Assembly (NCBI GenBank): GCA_018064565.1
Contig: JAGHVA010000042.1
Span: 1-9,472, forward strand
Source of the DNA: Candidatus Colimorpha onthohippi
Lineage (GTDB): Bacteria > Bacteroidota > Bacteroidia > Bacteroidales > P3
Direction of reading: 5' to 3'
Length of the DNA stretch: 9,472 bases
This document shows positions 6,538 through 9,472 of this stretch, in pieces. The first letter of the stretch is position 1. Every line of letters begins with the position of its first letter. The position numbers and the translations under genes are program-made. Below the pieces are notes generated by a model. It worked only from the letters and a program-made list of their open reading frames with translations, was not told where the DNA came from and did not search any database.

Positions 6538-7359
6538 TTACTTGTCGTTAAAGGTCATCAATTGCATCCCTTCGGGACGTTGTCGTTTCCATCTTTTGTG
6601 GGTCCAAAGCCAGTAGTCGGGACGTTGGCGCAGCAGCTTGTCGAGCCGTCCGATATATTGCTTGGTGATGGAATACTGTGGCGTCAGGGATGGCTGATCG
6701 CACAGCACCTCAAAGGAGATCTCGTATTGGTGTCGGCGTGTTTTATGGACTTCGTAATAAACTACGGGAATATCATATTTGCGGGCAAAATACTCTGGGC
6801 CGTAGATAAAAGGGGTCTCTTGATTGAGAAAAGTGGTCCACACACATTTGTTCACGTCGTTGACAGACTGGTCTGCCAGCATCAGGTAGGCTGTGGGGAT
6901 GTTGTGGTCGTGGTAGTATTGGAACACCTGCCGCACATTGTGCTGGTCAACAATCTCGGTACCGAACCGCGACCTGCGCTGTGTGATATATGCTGCAATG
7001 TGCTGGTTGCTGAGCGGCTTACCAACACCCACACCATTGTGGTAGAATCGAAATCCGATACTGGTAATCATATATTCCCAGTTGTTGTAATGTGCCGACA
7101 GTAAGATTACGCTCTTATGCTGGTTGTAAAACTGGTGCACCACCTCGGGATTCAAAAACTTGTAGCGGCGCACAATCTGTCCGCGTGAGCATATCAAATT
7201 AAATATACCCTCAGTAAGCAAGTCGCACAAGTGGTGGTAATAGCTGCGTTCGATGGCTTTACGCTCCTTGTCGCTCTTGTCAGGGAAGGCATGCAGCAAG
7301 TTGGTCGCCGTAACCTTACGGCGATATCGAATCAGATAGTATATCAGCACATACAACAT
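6538..7359 (-). CDS. LpxL/HtrB-type lipid A (lysophospholipid) acyltransferase, short N-terminus
   Basis: A 273-residue member of the LpxL/LpxM acyltransferase family, which adds secondary acyl chains to Kdo-lipid A at the inner membrane. The catalytic HX4(D/E) motif is SAHYNNWE (88-95; His90, Glu95). Other family blocks are RYRRKV (11-16) with N20 and L21, followed by FPDKSDKER; GVGKPLSN (111-118); RRSRFGTEIV (128-137); MLADQS; and WLWTHKRWKR near the C-terminus. Bacteroidota relatives, as I recall them, begin with a hydrophobic anchor of about 25 residues before the equivalent of YVLIYYLIRYRRK; here the protein opens directly with MLYVLIYY. The frame is closed 15 bases upstream by the TAG of the preceding gene and no alternative start lies between, so the short form is what the sequence encodes. 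Whether it still associates with the membrane is uncertain. It lies between the GWxTD and glycosyltransferase genes. Confidence 0.9.
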   Translation of the reverse strand: MLYVLIYYLIRYRRKVTATNLLHAFPDKSDKERKAIERSYYHHLCDLLTEGIFNLICSRGQIVRRYKFLNPEVVHQFYNQHKSVILLSAHYNNWEYMITSIGFRFYHNGVGVGKPLSNQHIAAYITQRRSRFGTEIVDQHNVRQVFQYYHDHNIPTAYLMLADQSVNDVNKCVWTTFLNQETPFIYGPEYFARKYDIPVVYYEVHKTRRHQYEISFEVLCDQPSLTPQYSITKQYIGRLDKLLRQRPDYWLWTHKRWKRQRPEGMQLMTFNDK

Positions 7360-7374
7360 GAAAGTTCTGTCGCA

Positions 7375-8880
7375 CTAATAGCCTCGGTTAAACTGCTCGC
7401 CCACCTCGCCTACTACATATTCCTCCAACTGTTGCTGCGACAGTCGGCGCTCCCACAGCGGGTCGAGGGTTTCGCCTCGAGCGTTGGAGACTAACAGCTT
7501 GTAAAATCCGCTTCGGAATTCATCCCAGAAGAGAAATACGCGGTTGGCATCGTCGGTCTCTAATTTGTTGTATCGCCACAGCTGGTAGGGCAAGTAGTGT
7601 ACGCTGCCTTGCGAAGGCGCTACTCTGCCTCCCAACTTCTCGTCAAAGTCCGTCCCATAGCCTAATTTCAACACGCCAACAAAATTCTTCTCATCGCGGA
7701 TGAAGTCGGGCGGACCATATTGTAGGTAAACCCTACCGCGGTCGGTGCGGTAGCCAGGCGTGCGGGGGTAGGCAAAGGCTTGATCCACATATTCCAGCCA
7801 TCCGCGGTATTGAATCCACTTGCCTTTGGGATCTATAGCATCGCGTTGTAACCAAAAATTGTAGAAAAACATCTGTTTCTCGGTCAACGCAGGACGAGAT
7901 ATCATGTCTTTGATGGCATTTTTCTCTGCTTCGGAGGCAATGGGATAGAGCGCATCAAGATAGTAGTTGAGCTTGTTTTCGTCGGTGATGTCTGCCGCGA
8001 AGGAGCCATCGGATGGTGCCACACTGGCTGCTATGCTTACGGTTGGATTGGATCGCACAAAAGGCAACTTCTTATACAGCATGTTTTCTCCAGCTTTGTT
8101 GTGAAGTTCAACCACCAAATTGTACCGACCAGACGGCAGTTGCTGTATGTCTATTTGGCTAAATATGGGTACCAGCTGTGAGGTCTGGTGGCGTGCAGCC
8201 TGCTGTATGTCTCCCACCCGTCGTCCAGTGGCTTGGTCTTCAATAAAGACAAGCGACACAAACGGATTTTTACCTACCTCGCGTTGCAGGTTATATACCT
8301 CATAGTATAGGTTTAGTTTCGTAATCTCTTCGGGGATAAAGTCTGACAGGTAAGGCTCCATGTCGTAGCCGCTGCGTGAAAAGAGGTTCTGTGTGGTGGT
8401 CTTCTTGACCGATGCCATGAGTTGCAGGTTCGACATCGAGGCTTTCTTGTGCTCGAAGGCTACCCCTATGCGTTGCTGTACGACACTGGCTTGGGCTTGG
8501 CTTCCCTTGTCGCGTACTGAGAGGTCTATGGTGTAGATGCCGTTGGGCAGATAAAAGCGCTGCAAATCCACAAAACTCCAATCAAGCAGGGTGGTGTCGG
8601 CGGTGGCAGGGCTGCTCAAATCGTATTTCTTGATATACACAGTGCTGTCGCCCTGCTTGGCTTGCAATATTACTTCAACGGTGGCTTTGTATTTGCCATC
8701 GGCGGTGGGTTGAAACTGCAACGACCAGGCATCGAACGAGAGGTAGGTCTCTACGTACGACTTCTGCGCTTCGGGCAGATAAAACGCATTGTAGTTAAAC
8801 AGTGCACTGAGCTGTTTGTCCTGTGCCCATAAGCAGGACATCAGTCCCACAAACGCCAAACAAATGAGTGTGTGTTTCAT
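7375..8880 (-). CDS. GWxTD-domain exported protein
   Basis: A 501-residue protein of unknown function. Residues 1-20 form a signal peptide (basic start, hydrophobic core, ending in LWAQ before Asp21); Cys16 in LMSC could alternatively be a lipobox, but the AQ-type end favours signal peptidase I. Residues 21-290 are beta-rich with segments such as YVETYLSFD (42-50) and LPSGRYNLVVELHN (248-261). The C-terminal third carries the GWxTD-type domain: FYNFWLQRD (339-347), TPGYRTDRGRVYLQYGPPD (374-392), YQLWRY (432-437), FLFWDEFRSGFYKLL (449-463) and the conserved end GEQFNRGY. The signature is GYRTD here, with Tyr replacing Trp. The family occurs in Bacteroidota and some other phyla without a firm biochemical role. 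It follows the nucleoid-associated gene by 15 bp and precedes the LpxL-type gene by 15 bp, suggesting an envelope role by association only. Confidence 0.88.
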   Translation of the reverse strand: MKHTLICLAFVGLMSCLWAQDKQLSALFNYNAFYLPEAQKSYVETYLSFDAWSLQFQPTADGKYKATVEVILQAKQGDSTVYIKKYDLSSPATADTTLLDWSFVDLQRFYLPNGIYTIDLSVRDKGSQAQASVVQQRIGVAFEHKKASMSNLQLMASVKKTTTQNLFSRSGYDMEPYLSDFIPEEITKLNLYYEVYNLQREVGKNPFVSLVFIEDQATGRRVGDIQQAARHQTSQLVPIFSQIDIQQLPSGRYNLVVELHNKAGENMLYKKLPFVRSNPTVSIAASVAPSDGSFAADITDENKLNYYLDALYPIASEAEKNAIKDMISRPALTEKQMFFYNFWLQRDAIDPKGKWIQYRGWLEYVDQAFAYPRTPGYRTDRGRVYLQYGPPDFIRDEKNFVGVLKLGYGTDFDEKLGGRVAPSQGSVHYLPYQLWRYNKLETDDANRVFLFWDEFRSGFYKLLVSNARGETLDPLWERRLSQQQLEEYVVGEVGEQFNRGY

Positions 8881-8895
8881 GATGGGATATGTTGT

Positions 8896-9472
8896 TTAGC
8901 TTTCTTGATTGTAATATACTTTGTAAAATTTGCCACGCTCGTCCTCGCCTTGTTCTATCAGATCACGGTCGCCATGGACATAAATGTGGAAATTTTTGTC
9001 TAATTTGATGACACTCTTGAACGACCTACTTTGGCGTTTTACAGCATCGTCATCAATGGCAAATTCGTCCTGCATCACGATATCGTTATCTTGCTGGTAC
9101 CGCTCGCGAAAGTTTTGAAAACTCTCAATCACTTCGGGCTGCGAAATTACCTCACGGGCAAATTCCTCGACCGAGAAGCTGTCGTTGCTCTTAAAGTAAC
9201 TCACGCTGCGGTTCAGCATATCGGCTTGGTCTGCCCGGCTTACCCCCTCAAATTGTTGTGGTAACTCGTCGGTTACAAACTGTTTGAGAGCCTGCATCTC
9301 AGTGTGCGTGTTGTAGTATTGATCCTTGCGTTGGCATACCTGCAAGAAGGCATCGCGCCAATAGGTGCTGTCCAGACTGCGAGAGCTGGACTCTACAAGG
9401 CTTAGTATATAGCCTTGTTCGCGCTCTTGGTTGAATATCAGCACGCCTTTGTCTAATTTGTCGGTGGCAATA
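8896..9472 (-). CDS. Nucleoid-associated protein (NdpA/YejK, 37-kDa family), 5' partial
   Basis: The C-terminal portion, about 191 residues, of a nucleoid-associated protein. The frame runs open off the right edge: before the GTG at 9442-9444 the codons read IATDKLDKG, so that GTG is an internal valine and the true start lies outside. Family members are roughly 340 residues, so somewhat over half is seen. Recognisable stretches, counting from that valine, are LIFNQEREQGYIL (2-14), SVEEFAREVISQPE (96-109), then FKSVIKLDKNFHIYVHGDRDLIEQG (142-166, continuous) and FYKVYYNQES at the end; the SVIKLDKNFHIYVHGDR block is the clearest match to Bacteroidota members. Proteins of this family bind the nucleoid in E. 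coli, but their detailed function is unclear. It is the first visible gene of the minus-strand run, 15 bp before the GWxTD gene, so the promoter of the run is likely at or beyond its 5' end. Confidence 0.85.
   Translation of the reverse strand, partial: IATDKLDKGVLIFNQEREQGYILSLVESSSRSLDSTYWRDAFLQVCQRKDQYYNTHTEMQALKQFVTDELPQQFEGVSRADQADMLNRSVSYFKSNDSFSVEEFAREVISQPEVIESFQNFRERYQQDNDIVMQDEFAIDDDAVKRQSRSFKSVIKLDKNFHIYVHGDRDLIEQGEDERGKFYKVYYNQES

Noticed and set aside
6481..7104. A 207-codon open frame on the plus strand opposite the acyltransferase gene and the 5' end of the glycosyltransferase gene
   Set aside because: It is wholly antisense to two genes with clear family motifs, has no promoter or A-rich leader, and its composition resembles the complement of those genes.
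7360..7440. A frameshift hiding the missing N-terminus of the LpxL-type protein
   Set aside because: The other two minus-strand frames here contain stops and no hydrophobic anchor, and the region is fully accounted for by the conserved GWxTD C-terminus.
9442..9444. GTG as the true start of the nucleoid-associated protein
   Set aside because: The frame stays open to the window edge with family-like residues (ATDKLDKG) before it, and the visible part is too short for the family.
1..9472. tRNA, rRNA, CRISPR array, insertion sequence or phage genes
   Set aside because: No cloverleaf or rRNA-like segment, no regularly spaced repeats, and no transposase, integrase or reverse transcriptase motif was seen in reading the window.

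Overview
The window looks like chromosomal DNA of a Bacteroidales bacterium (phylum Bacteroidota); the genus cannot be fixed from what is visible. Signs are a TAnnTTTG-type promoter (TACCTTTG at 54-61), A-rich leaders instead of Shine-Dalgarno sequences, and family members typical of that order: a GWxTD-domain protein, a 37-kDa-type nucleoid-associated protein, a long MBOAT acyltransferase, and a lipoprotein with a Bacteroidales-type WRFA.../GYYWSS.../SVRLVRD domain.

Layout. Positions 1-128 hold a small hairpin with a short T tract (probable terminator of a gene left of the window) followed almost at once by a promoter for the only plus-strand gene, a predicted lipoprotein (129-1016). Everything else is on the minus strand as one head-to-tail run, read from right to left: nucleoid-associated protein (5' end outside the window), GWxTD-domain exported protein, LpxL/HtrB-type lipid A acyltransferase, family 2 glycosyltransferase, glutamyl-tRNA synthetase (gltX), membrane-anchored OmpH/Skp-like protein, and MBOAT O-acyltransferase. 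Spacings of 13-18 bp join most pairs. Wider gaps occur only before gltX (156 bp) and before the Skp-like gene (82 bp). The run meets the lipoprotein gene convergently, with overlapping stop codons.

Function. Apart from gltX and the nucleoid-associated protein, the minus-strand genes point to the cell envelope: acylation of lipid A, glycosyl transfer to a surface glycan, chaperoning of outer-membrane proteins, and O-acylation of an exported polysaccharide or lipid. Co-transcription with gltX would tie envelope synthesis to translation capacity; this is inferred from spacing only.

Most worth a second look: (1) the 3' end of the lipoprotein gene, where 23 of 27 codons end in C or T and no Asn codon occurs, a pattern that could be the variable region of a diversity-generating retroelement target, although no reverse transcriptase or template repeat lies in the window; (2) the LpxL-type gene, which seems to lack the usual N-terminal membrane helix; (3) a perfect 21-bp repeat shared by the unrelated gltX and MBOAT genes. 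No tRNA, rRNA, CRISPR array, insertion sequence or complete novel system was seen.
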